From positions 1 to 13,730 of the forward strand of contig DASUMP010000045.1 of assembly GCA_036277635.1 (NCBI GenBank): 13,730 nucleotides of DNA. The letters run 5' to 3'. This document shows, piece after piece, positions 1 to 6,960 of the stretch. Made by a program: the position numbers and the translations under genes. The notes beneath the pieces were generated by a model that saw only the letters and a program-made list of their open reading frames with translations, searched no databases and was not told where the DNA came from. The first letter of the stretch is position 1. Each line of letters opens with the position of its first letter. This stretch comes from DASUMP01 sp036277635. GTDB lineage: Bacteria; Actinomycetota; Acidimicrobiia; IMCC26256; PALSA-610.

Positions 1-283
1 CGGGGTCGACCTCGAGGCGGTAGCCGCCGGCGTCGGTCGTGATCGTCGCGCCACCCGCGTCGGCGTGGAGCTGCTTGCGCAGCTGCGAGACGTAGGTCTG
101 GACGGTGCCGGCGGCGCCCGCGGCGTCGTCGCCCCACAGCGCGTCGACGATGCGGTCGACCGTGATCGCCTGCCCCGCGTGCACCACGAGCAGGGCGCAC
201 AACCCGCGCCGCTTGGGGCCCCGGAGGTCGACGGGACCGTCGGAGGTCTCGATCGTCAGTGGACCGAGGATGCGGAACTCCAC
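1..283 (-). CDS. SARP/BTAD-type transcriptional regulator, N-terminal part (cut by window edge)
   Basis: Only the first 94 codons are present; the gene continues beyond position 1. The visible part is an OmpR/PhoB-like winged-helix DNA-binding domain. It opens with EFRILGPL (residues 2-9), followed by RGPKRRGLCALL (21-32), VDRIVDALWGDD (42-53), TVQTYVSQLRKQL (60-72) and the GGYRLEV wing (86-92). This order is typical of SARP and AfsR-like activators, in which a BTAD helical domain, and sometimes ATPase and TPR domains, follow; none of that can be seen here. I chose GTG at 283 because ACAGG lies 8 bases upstream. An in-frame GTG at 292 is possible. Such regulators usually activate secondary metabolism or other clustered genes, but the target is unknown. 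The gene is probably transcribed from its own promoter, since 158 bases and a hairpin separate it from the upstream gene. Confidence 0.85.
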   Translation of the reverse strand, partial: MEFRILGPLTIETSDGPVDLRGPKRRGLCALLVVHAGQAITVDRIVDALWGDDAAGAAGTVQTYVSQLRKQLHADAGGATITTDAGGYRLEVDP

Positions 284-329
284 GGCGCCCACCTGTCCCC
301 ACGTGGCCGGCTGCCTGTTGCGGTGCCCG

Positions 330-358
330 ATCGTACCGGTGGGTGGGACATCCGTGTC
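330..358 (-). promoter_or_regulatory. Candidate promoter of the SARP-type regulator
   Basis: On the minus strand a TACGAT box (335-330) sits 17 bases after GACACG (358-353). The -10 element fits TAnnnT well and the -35 is weak. Transcription would start about 40 bases before the GTG start. The -35 box lies inside a perfect inverted repeat (353-379), so an operator function is plausible. This is a prediction from sequence only. Confidence 0.35.
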
Positions 359-379
359 CGGTGCGGGGTATCGGACACG
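353..379. repeat. Perfect 8-base inverted repeat, candidate operator
   Basis: CGTGTCCG (353-360) and CGGACACG (372-379) are exact reverse complements separated by 11 bases, so the arm centres are 19 bases apart, about two helical turns. The repeat lies between the cyclic-nucleotide-binding gene and the SARP-type gene and overlaps the predicted -35 of the latter. It could bind a dimeric regulator. SARPs themselves usually bind direct repeats, so a different protein is more likely. Confidence 0.45.
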
Positions 380-386
380 ACGGTGG

Positions 387-427
387 CCCCGGGCCGGGTC
401 GGGGGGACCGGGGGCCCGGACCCGGGG
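387..427 (-). terminator. GC-rich hairpin after the cNMP-binding gene, possible terminator
   Basis: CCCCGGGCCGGG (387-398) pairs with CCCGGACCCGGGG (415-427) as a 12-pair stem with one bulged A (420) and a 16-base loop. It begins 15 bases after the stop codon of the upstream minus-strand gene. No T-run follows it, so it is not a classical intrinsic terminator. Such T-less hairpins are commonly predicted at gene ends in high-GC actinobacteria. Confidence 0.4.
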
Positions 428-441
428 CACCAGCGTGCTGC

Positions 442-870
442 TCACGACGAGTCCGTCCGTCCACCGAGCAGCCGCGTGGTCATGATCCGCAGGAGGCGGA
501 ACCCGACGCAGGGTGCCGCGTCGAGCAGCGAGGTCAGGTCGCGGCGCGAGAAGACGAGCACCGTCATGGGCGTGCTCGCGACCACGGTCGCGGTGCGGGT
601 CGGCGACGCCGCCAGCACCGCCATCTCGCCGATCGGCTCGCCGACACCGACGCTCGCCACGACGCCGCCGTCGTCGTCGAGCACGTCGGCGACGCCGGCG
701 AGCACGACGAAGCACTCGCGTCCGATCTCGCCCTTCGTGCACAGCCTCCGGCCGGCGGCGACGTCGAGGACGGTCGCGAGTCGCTCCACGACGCGCAGCT
801 CCCGGCGGGCGCACGGTGCGAACAGCTCGACGCCCTGGAGCCGGTCCGTCCCGAGCGCGGTGCCGAGCAT
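442..870 (-). CDS. Stand-alone cyclic-nucleotide-binding domain protein
   Basis: The 142-residue product is almost entirely one CRP-like cyclic-nucleotide-binding beta-roll. The phosphate-binding cassette is visible: glycines around GEIGRECFVVLAG (47-59), then IGEMAVLAASPTRTATV (80-96). E82 and R92 match the residues that contact the ribose and the cyclic phosphate in CRP. After the C-helix region (about 110-135) the protein ends, so the HTH DNA-binding domain of CRP/FNR regulators is missing, and no kinase or channel domain is present. It may sense cAMP or cGMP and act by protein contact; the partner is unknown. The start is supported by GGAGGG four bases before ATG. It lies between the LPRTG protein gene (100-base gap) and the SARP-type gene (158-base gap). 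Family assignment is secure; role is not. Confidence 0.85.
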   Translation of the reverse strand: MLGTALGTDRLQGVELFAPCARRELRVVERLATVLDVAAGRRLCTKGEIGRECFVVLAGVADVLDDDGGVVASVGVGEPIGEMAVLAASPTRTATVVASTPMTVLVFSRRDLTSLLDAAPCVGFRLLRIMTTRLLGGRTDSS

Positions 871-910
871 GGTTCCCTCCTTCGGCTGCGGATCCTGCCG
901 AGAGGGTGCG

Positions 911-946
911 CGAACGCGTTCGACCGGGCTTGGACGCCCGTTCGAC
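911..946. repeat. Palindrome and direct repeat upstream of the cNMP-binding gene
   Basis: CGAACGCGTTCG (911-922) is a perfect 12-base palindrome. CGTTCGAC occurs at 917-924 and again at 939-946, exactly 22 bases apart, about two helical turns. Between the two copies CGGGC/GCCCG (925-929/936-940) can form a small hairpin. The cluster lies 41-76 bases before the ATG of the cNMP-binding gene, where an operator would be expected. There is no T-run to support a terminator for the gene ending at 971. Confidence 0.4.
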
Positions 947-970
947 TGGACCCCGACGCGACGGCTCGGG

Positions 971-1807
971 TCAGCCGCGGGCGTCGAGGCGCGCGGCCCG
1001 TCGCGAGAGCAGCGCGGTGCCCCAGCCGCTCAGCGCGAGCCCGACGAGCGCAAGGGTGACCCAGTCGGCGCCGGTGCGCGGCAAGCCCGGCGGACCGGCC
1101 GTGGTCGAGGTCGGGAACGGCGGCGACGTCGGGGTCGAGCCACCCGTCACCGGGACCGTGGACGACGTCGACGGGCCGGATCCGGTCGTGCTGGTGCTGC
1201 CACCCGGACCCGTCGTGGGCGGGACGGTCGTCTGCACCGTCACGGACGGGCTCGTCGTGCTGGGCGGCTCCGATGTCGGCGGCGTGGTCGTGGTCGGGCC
1301 AGCGGTCGTCGTCGTGGAACTCGAGTCGGTGGTGGTCGTGGTCGAGCCCGAGCCGGTCGTGGTCGTGGTCGAGGCGGGTCCCGTGGTGCTCGTCGACGTC
1401 GGCGGCACCCGGCAGCCGTTGGCGAGGATCGCGAGCTGCTCGGGAGTCGGCGCACCGTAGGGGGCCGGGATGATGTCGTTGCGGCCGTCGCGCGGCGGGT
1501 GGCCGGAGTGGTCGTTGCGCCCCTGCCCGTCGACGGCGGACGCGTCGACGGTGATCTGCACATACGGGTTGGTGGCCGAGCCGGTGCGGTGACAGATCGT
1601 GACGGGGATGTGGCCGCCAGGAGCCGACGTCGCCGTTCCCGCGCCGAACGATTGCACCAGCGCGAGCGCGAACGTCACGATGCCGAGCGCCAGCATCGTC
1701 GCACCGACGGGGCGGCGCAGTCGGAGCCCGTGAGCTCCCGGTTCGTATCCCCACACCTCGGTGCAGCGCGCTCGCAGCGCTCCGAGCTCGCGGCTGGCCC
1801 TGCCCAT
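971..1807 (-). CDS. LPxTG surface protein with Thr/Ser-rich stalk (sortase substrate)
   Basis: This is a 278-residue predicted cell-wall protein. It has a basic N-terminus (about 1-36), a hydrophobic segment (38-52) that acts as signal peptide or anchor, and a compact extracellular domain with ICHRTGSATNPYVQITVD (71-88) and NDIIPAPYG (110-118). That signature is recurrent in secreted actinobacterial and other bacterial proteins and has no known function. Residues 136-240 form a low-complexity Thr/Ser/Pro/Gly stalk. The C-terminus is a textbook sorting signal: LPRTG (242-246), a hydrophobic helix (249-267) and RRAARLDAR. A class of sortase would cleave between Thr and Gly and link the protein to peptidoglycan. 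No sortase gene is in the window. Three cysteines (15, 72, 132) are present. ATG 1807 is preceded by a purine-rich GGGGG; the long N-region leaves the start somewhat open, and ATG at residue 38 is too late for a normal signal peptide. Confidence 0.75.
   Translation of the reverse strand: MGRASRELGALRARCTEVWGYEPGAHGLRLRRPVGATMLALGIVTFALALVQSFGAGTATSAPGGHIPVTICHRTGSATNPYVQITVDASAVDGQGRNDHSGHPPRDGRNDIIPAPYGAPTPEQLAILANGCRVPPTSTSTTGPASTTTTTGSGSTTTTTDSSSTTTTAGPTTTTPPTSEPPSTTSPSVTVQTTVPPTTGPGGSTSTTGSGPSTSSTVPVTGGSTPTSPPFPTSTTAGPPGLPRTGADWVTLALVGLALSGWGTALLSRRAARLDARG
1300..1395 (-). repeat. Degenerate Thr-codon repeats encoding the stalk
   Basis: Within the LPRTG gene, short units built on GACCACGACCACGACC (minus strand) recur with small changes and encode runs such as STTTTT. 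They are imperfect, in frame, and explained by the Thr-rich stalk. Such tracts can change length by slippage or recombination. Confidence 0.6.
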
Positions 1808-1896
1808 CGTCGCCCCCGCTTCCCCGGCCGCCCGCCGGGTCGCCTCCCTGCCGGGCCGGACGGTACCACTGAGCGTGGCGGCGCACCCGGGGGCCG

Positions 1897-2871
1897 TCAG
1901 CGGCGGAGCACGAACTCGTCGGCGACGCGGCCCGACTGGTTCACGGCGCGCAGCACCGCACGATCGGCGAACACGTGCAGGTCGACGAAGTGGTGCCACG
2001 AGAACGACACCGCGGTGAAGTCCCGCTCGCCCGTCCGGCGCGTGCCCGACGCGCCGCCCGTGATCACGTACGTGACGCCGTCGATGGGGACGCTGCGCTG
2101 GTAGTCGTGCTCGTGGCCCGACAGCACGAGCTGCACGCCGTAGCGCGCGAACAGCGGCGAGAACCGATCGCGCACGCCGTGGTCGGACCCCTGGTAGCCG
2201 GCCGAGTACGGCGGGTGGTGCACCGCGACGATCTTCCACCGCGCCGCGCTCGCGGCGAGCGTCTCCTCGAGCCACGCGAGCTGATCGGGGTCGTCGGTCG
2301 CGTTCGAGTCGAGCCCGACGACGAGGACGTCGTCGAACGTGCGCGCCCACCATCGTCCCGGCATGCCGAGTGCGGCGACCTGCGAGTCGGCGTGACCGTC
2401 TCGCACGTCGTGGTTGCCGAGGATCGCGAGCAGTGCGGCGCCGTGGTCGAGCTCGGGTGCGAACGGTTGGAAGACCGTCGTCTGGAGTCGCTTCGGATCG
2501 CCGGCGGGATACACGTTGTCGCCGAGCAGCAGGACCGAGTCGAAGGGATCGGATCCGTCGATCCGCGCAACCGCATCCGCGGTCGCGGCGAGTCGGCTGC
2601 CGCTGTCCCCGACATCGCCGAGCACCGCGATGTGCAGCGCTGCTTCCGCCGCGGGGTCGAACGGTACGTAGGCAACCGTGTGTGTCGGGCTGCCCTTCCA
2701 GTGCGTGAGGTACGACACGATCTGCCGGCGATAGGGCAGCGCGACCAGGAGCAGGGATGCCACAAGGAGGCCGACCACGACCGTGACCGCCATGCGCACA
2801 GGATGCCGAGCGCGGAGGGGCTCGCGCCCGCGCCGAGCGGGATGCTCGCGGAACGCGGCACTGCCGTGCAT
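1897..2871 (-). CDS. Membrane-anchored calcineurin-like metallophosphoesterase
   Basis: This 324-residue protein has all metal-binding motifs of the calcineurin-like fold in order: GDVGD (85-89), GDNVY (117-121), GNHD (152-155), HHPPY (218-222) and GHEHDYQR (252-259). The spacing and the GDNVY/HHPPYSAG sequence resemble the small purple-acid-phosphatase (TRAP-like) branch, which hydrolyses phosphomonoesters with a two-metal centre. One transmembrane helix (about 28-46) follows a basic N-terminus, so the catalytic domain should lie outside the membrane, either anchored or released. The substrate cannot be told. The start is well supported by tandem Shine-Dalgarno sequences (2884-2888 and 2876-2881), the nearer one four bases from ATG. 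The ATG at residue 27 is a weaker alternative. It lies 72 bases after gnd and may be cotranscribed with it, but a functional link to the pentose phosphate pathway is not evident. Confidence 0.88.
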   Translation of the reverse strand: MHGSAAFREHPARRGREPLRARHPVRMAVTVVVGLLVASLLLVALPYRRQIVSYLTHWKGSPTHTVAYVPFDPAAEAALHIAVLGDVGDSGSRLAATADAVARIDGSDPFDSVLLLGDNVYPAGDPKRLQTTVFQPFAPELDHGAALLAILGNHDVRDGHADSQVAALGMPGRWWARTFDDVLVVGLDSNATDDPDQLAWLEETLAASAARWKIVAVHHPPYSAGYQGSDHGVRDRFSPLFARYGVQLVLSGHEHDYQRSVPIDGVTYVITGGASGTRRTGERDFTAVSFSWHHFVDLHVFADRAVLRAVNQSGRVADEFVLRR

Positions 2872-2943
2872 CGGCCCTCCTCACCTCCAGCGTGCGACGG
2901 TGCGGAGCCGGCGTCCAGGGAGGAAGGAAGCGAAACTGCGGAC

Positions 2944-3960
<1,017 letters not shown>

Positions 3961-4046
3961 CGTTCCTCCGTCCCCAGCACGTGGCGGCGGTCGAGTGCCG
4001 ACGTCGCCGTCGAGTCTTGCCGGTCGTCGGGGTAGCGTCGGCGCGG
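3961..4046. promoter_or_regulatory. Divergent gnd/zwf control region
   Basis: These 86 bases separate the gnd ATG (minus) from the zwf ATG (plus) and must hold both promoters unless zwf is read from further upstream. The zwf side has TAGCGT (4033-4038) eight bases before ATG and no Shine-Dalgarno sequence, which suggests a leaderless or nearly leaderless mRNA. No convincing -35 is visible at the right distance. The gnd side has a clear GGAGG but no obvious -10. CACGTG (3978-3983) is a short palindrome in the middle. Confidence 0.4.
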
Positions 4047-5462
4047 ATGGGCAACAGCGCCGACGCTCTCGTCCTCTTCGGCGCCTCCGGCGACCTGTCC
4101 CGCCGCATGATCTTCCCGGCGCTCTACAACCTCGAGCGGCGCGGGCGCCTCGACCTCCCGGTCGTGGGCGTCGCGCGCAGCGACTGGCGGCTCGACGAGT
4201 TCGTCGGACACGCTCGCCGCGGGATCCAAGAGTTCGGCACCCACGGCTTCGACGATGACGTGTTCACGAAGCTCGCAGAGCGACTGCGCTACGTCCAGGG
4301 CGAGTACGACGACGACGACACGTACGGTCGGCTGCGGGCGACGCTCGACGGCGCTCGGCATCCCGTCTACTACCTCGCGGTGCCGCCCAGCGTGTTCCCG
4401 GGCGTGATCAAGGGCCTCGGGGCGTCGGGCTGCGCGCACGGCGCGAGCGTCGTCGTCGAGAAGCCCTTCGGACGCGATCTCGAGTCGGCGCAGGCGTTGA
4501 ACGACGCGCTGCACGATGTCTTCCCCGAGGAGTCGATCCTGCGGATCGACCACTTCCTCGGCAAGGAGGCCGTGCTCAACCTCATGTACTTCCGGTTCGC
4601 CAACTCCTTCCTCGAGCCGATCTGGAACCGCAACTACGTCGAATCCGTCCAGATCACGATGGCCGAAGACATCGGTGTCGAGGGCCGAGGTGCGTTCTAC
4701 GACGCCGTGGGCGCGCTGCGAGACGTCGTGCAGAACCACTTGTTCCAGATGGTCGCGTTCCTCGCGATGGAACCGCCCGTGGGCCAGGGCGCGGCGGCGT
4801 TGCTCGACGAGAAGGAGAAGGTGTTCCGCGCCATGCGGACGCTCGCACCCGAAGATGTCGTGCGCGGCCAGTACGCGTCGTACCGCGACGAGGAGGGTGT
4901 CGATCCCGATTCCGACACGGAGACGTACGCCGCGGTCCGCGTGTTCGTCGACTCGTGGCGCTGGGAGGGCGTGCCGTTCTACATCCGCGCCGGCAAGATG
5001 CTGCCGAGCAAGGTGACCGAGGTGATCGTTCGCCTCAAGCCTCCGCCGCAGCGCGTATTCGCGGCGAGCGAACCCGGACCTGTCGCGGCGAACTACGTCC
5101 GCTTCCGCGTCTCCCCCGACGTCGCGATCGCGATCGGCGCGCGCGTGAAGACTGCCGGTGAGCGGATGGCGGGCATGCCGGTCGAGCTCGACTTGTTCTC
5201 TCCCCATGCGCACGAGATGACCGCGTACGAGCGACTCATCGGCGATGCCCTCGAGGGAGAGCGGCTGCTGTTCGGGCGCGAGCAGAGCATCCTCGAGCTG
5301 TGGCGGGTGGTCGATCGGGTCGTGCGCGACCACGGTCCGGCGCGTCCGTACGCACCCGGGTCCTGGGGCCCGAATGAGGGCGACGCGCTGGTCGGGAGCG
5401 ACGGCGGCTGGGTCAATCCCGTGCTCGGTCCCGGACCGACCACGCCCGACTCGGCGCACTGA
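4047..5462 (+). CDS. zwf: Glucose-6-phosphate 1-dehydrogenase
   Basis: Oxidises glucose 6-phosphate to 6-phosphogluconolactone, the entry step of the oxidative pentose phosphate pathway. The 471-residue product has the N-terminal Rossmann motif GASGDLSRR (12-20), Arg44 in VVGVARSDW (39-47) where NADP+-binding enzymes keep a basic residue, EKPFGRDL, the active-site signature RIDHFLGKE with His169, and VQNHLFQ with His231 as the likely catalytic base. Position 21 is Met; in Leuconostoc G6PD the equivalent is Lys21, a substrate-binding residue. My recollection is that an actinobacterial subfamily carries Met here. ATG 4047 was chosen because the Rossmann strand starts directly after it. An upstream in-frame ATG at 3981 would add 22 Arg-rich residues unlike the family. 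pgl follows after 6 bases. No opcA is adjacent. Confidence 0.95.
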   Translation: MGNSADALVLFGASGDLSRRMIFPALYNLERRGRLDLPVVGVARSDWRLDEFVGHARRGIQEFGTHGFDDDVFTKLAERLRYVQGEYDDDDTYGRLRATLDGARHPVYYLAVPPSVFPGVIKGLGASGCAHGASVVVEKPFGRDLESAQALNDALHDVFPEESILRIDHFLGKEAVLNLMYFRFANSFLEPIWNRNYVESVQITMAEDIGVEGRGAFYDAVGALRDVVQNHLFQMVAFLAMEPPVGQGAAALLDEKEKVFRAMRTLAPEDVVRGQYASYRDEEGVDPDSDTETYAAVRVFVDSWRWEGVPFYIRAGKMLPSKVTEVIVRLKPPPQRVFAASEPGPVAANYVRFRVSPDVAIAIGARVKTAGERMAGMPVELDLFSPHAHEMTAYERLIGDALEGERLLFGREQSILELWRVVDRVVRDHGPARPYAPGSWGPNEGDALVGSDGGWVNPVLGPGPTTPDSAH

Positions 5463-5468
5463 GCTCCG

Positions 5469-6173
5469 ATGGAGGTGGTCGTGCTCGGCGACCCGGCGGC
5501 CGTGGCGCGCCGCGTCGCCGCGCTCGTGGCCGAGGCGATCGACGCTGCGGGCTCGGCGAGCGGGCGCGCGACGGTCGCGCTCAGCGGCGGGTCGAGCCCG
5601 TGGCCGATGATCGACGAGCTCACGTCGTACCCGCTGCCGTGGTCGGCGCTCGATGTGGTCCAGGTCGACGAGCGGGTCGCGTCGCGCGACTCCGACGCGC
5701 GCAACCGGACCCGACTGGATCGCCACCTCGCGCCGGCGCGGCGCGCCGGTGCGCGGTTCCATCCGATGCCGGTCGACGATCCCGACCCGGCTCGCCTCGA
5801 GGCGGGCGCGCGTGAGTACGGGCGCCTCGTCGCGCGCCTCGCCGGGGAACCGCCGGTGCTCGACGTGGTGCACCTCGGCCTCGGCCCCGACGGTCACGTG
5901 GCGTCGCTGTTCCCCGACGACCCTGCCCTCGACGCGGGCGCGCACACGGTCGCCGTCACCGACGAACACCTCGGCTACCGACGGATGACGCTCACCGCGA
6001 GCGTGCTCAGCGGCGCGCGGCGCGTCGTGTGGCTCGTCGTCGGCGACGCGCCGAGCTCGGCGGTGCGGCGGCTCGTCGCGGCGGATCCGGCGATCCCTGC
6101 GTCGCTCGTCGCCCGCGGCGCGGGCGACCGCGCGATCCTCGTCTGCGACCGTGCCGCCGCGAAGGAGCTGTGA
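5469..6173 (+). CDS. pgl: 6-phosphogluconolactonase
   Basis: Hydrolyses 6-phosphogluconolactone to 6-phosphogluconate, the step between Zwf and Gnd. The product has 234 residues, a normal length. Motifs: VALSGGSSP (36-44, phosphate-binding loop), VDERVASRDSDARN (66-79), HLGLGPDGHVASLFP (135-149) with the conserved His143, and the C-terminal TLTASVLSGARRVVWLVVG (174-192). It starts 6 bases after the zwf stop and is certainly in the same operon. ATG 5469 has only a weak GAG upstream. A GTG at 5481 has GGAGG five bases upstream but would cut into the first beta strand, so ATG 5469 with translational coupling to zwf is preferred. The stop overlaps a possible GTG start of the next gene. Confidence 0.92.
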   Translation: MEVVVLGDPAAVARRVAALVAEAIDAAGSASGRATVALSGGSSPWPMIDELTSYPLPWSALDVVQVDERVASRDSDARNRTRLDRHLAPARRAGARFHPMPVDDPDPARLEAGAREYGRLVARLAGEPPVLDVVHLGLGPDGHVASLFPDDPALDAGAHTVAVTDEHLGYRRMTLTASVLSGARRVVWLVVGDAPSSAVRRLVAADPAIPASLVARGAGDRAILVCDRAAAKEL

Positions 6174-6178
6174 GACGC

Positions 6179-6910
6179 ATGGATCCGATGGAACCGCTCC
6201 CGGAGGAGTTCGTGGAGACCCGCCGCAGCCTGCACGCCGTCGCGGAGCACGTGCTCGCGGCCGCGCGGTACGCGGCGGTCGGACGGATCGGTCTCGAGCC
6301 AGTGGGACGCGGCTTCGGCGCGCCGCCGTTCCCCGAACCGCGGCGCGAGGCCGACCGGCAGCTGTTCGTCGAAAGCGATCTCATCGTGCGCGTCGACGGG
6401 GGCGCCACCCTGGTCGAACCCCTGACCACGCTGCGTCGCGCCGCGGAGTTCGCGCAGGTCGACGCGGGCGCCCCACCCGTGTACGAAGCGTCGACCGCGC
6501 TCGACCTCGACCGCGAGCTCGCGATCGACGCGAGCTCGTCGGTGGCGCTCGGATCCTGGTTCCGGCTGGTCGCCGGCGCGCTCGACGACCTCGTCGCGTC
6601 GGTCGACGCCGAGCGTGAGACGCCGGGGTCGTGCACGCTGTGGCCCGAGCACTTCGATCTCGCCGTCGACCTCGGGGCGCCGGGTGCGCGCGCGAACTAC
6701 GGCGGCTCACCGGGCGACGACGCGCACCCGTTGCCGTATCTGTACGTCGGTCCGTGGGACGACCCCGGAGCCGACGAGTTCTGGAACGCGACGTCGTTCC
6801 GTGGCGCGCTCCTCTCCTACGACGAGCTGCGGTTCGCCGACGACCCAGCGGCCGCCGCTCGGGCATTCTTCGCGAGCGGGCACGCCCGACTGTCGGAGCA
6901 GATCGACTGA
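6179..6910 (+). CDS. Conserved-looking protein of unknown function in the zwf-pgl operon
   Basis: I do not recognise this 243-residue soluble protein. There is no signal peptide or membrane helix, and it is acidic overall. Conspicuous stretches are LHAVAEHVLAAARY (18-31), GLEPVGRGFGAPPFP (38-52), a middle helix region SWFRLVAGALDDLVASVD (126-143), CTLWPEHFDLAVDLG (152-166), RANYGGSPGDD (171-181) and PYLYVGPWDD (186-195). The dense Trp/His/Gly/Asp content of the last three suggests a conserved core or ligand site. It is not OpcA by any motif I know, though it sits where a zwf partner might be expected. The start is uncertain: GTG 6170 overlaps the pgl stop but is only two bases after GAAGGAG (6161-6167), whereas ATG 6179 is 11 bases after it. 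Codon use matches its neighbours. Confidence 0.7.
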   Translation: MDPMEPLPEEFVETRRSLHAVAEHVLAAARYAAVGRIGLEPVGRGFGAPPFPEPRREADRQLFVESDLIVRVDGGATLVEPLTTLRRAAEFAQVDAGAPPVYEASTALDLDRELAIDASSSVALGSWFRLVAGALDDLVASVDAERETPGSCTLWPEHFDLAVDLGAPGARANYGGSPGDDAHPLPYLYVGPWDDPGADEFWNATSFRGALLSYDELRFADDPAAAARAFFASGHARLSEQID

Positions 6911-6960
6911 GCCCGCCGCGCCCGAGGAACCCGGGGTCCGTGTGTCATCCTGGGGGCGCC

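Noticed and set aside
1300..1395. CRISPR-like or tandem DNA repeat array
   Set aside because: The repeats are short, imperfect and in frame with a Thr-rich stalk, with no spacers.
65..2104. Long plus-strand open frame (679 codons)
   Set aside because: It runs antisense to four minus-strand genes with clear domains. The translation is Arg/Gly/Ala-rich low complexity with no recognisable motif, as expected for a GC-rich shadow frame.
6179..6910. Reading the gene after pgl as opcA
   Set aside because: The position is suggestive, but none of the sequence features I know for OpcA are present.
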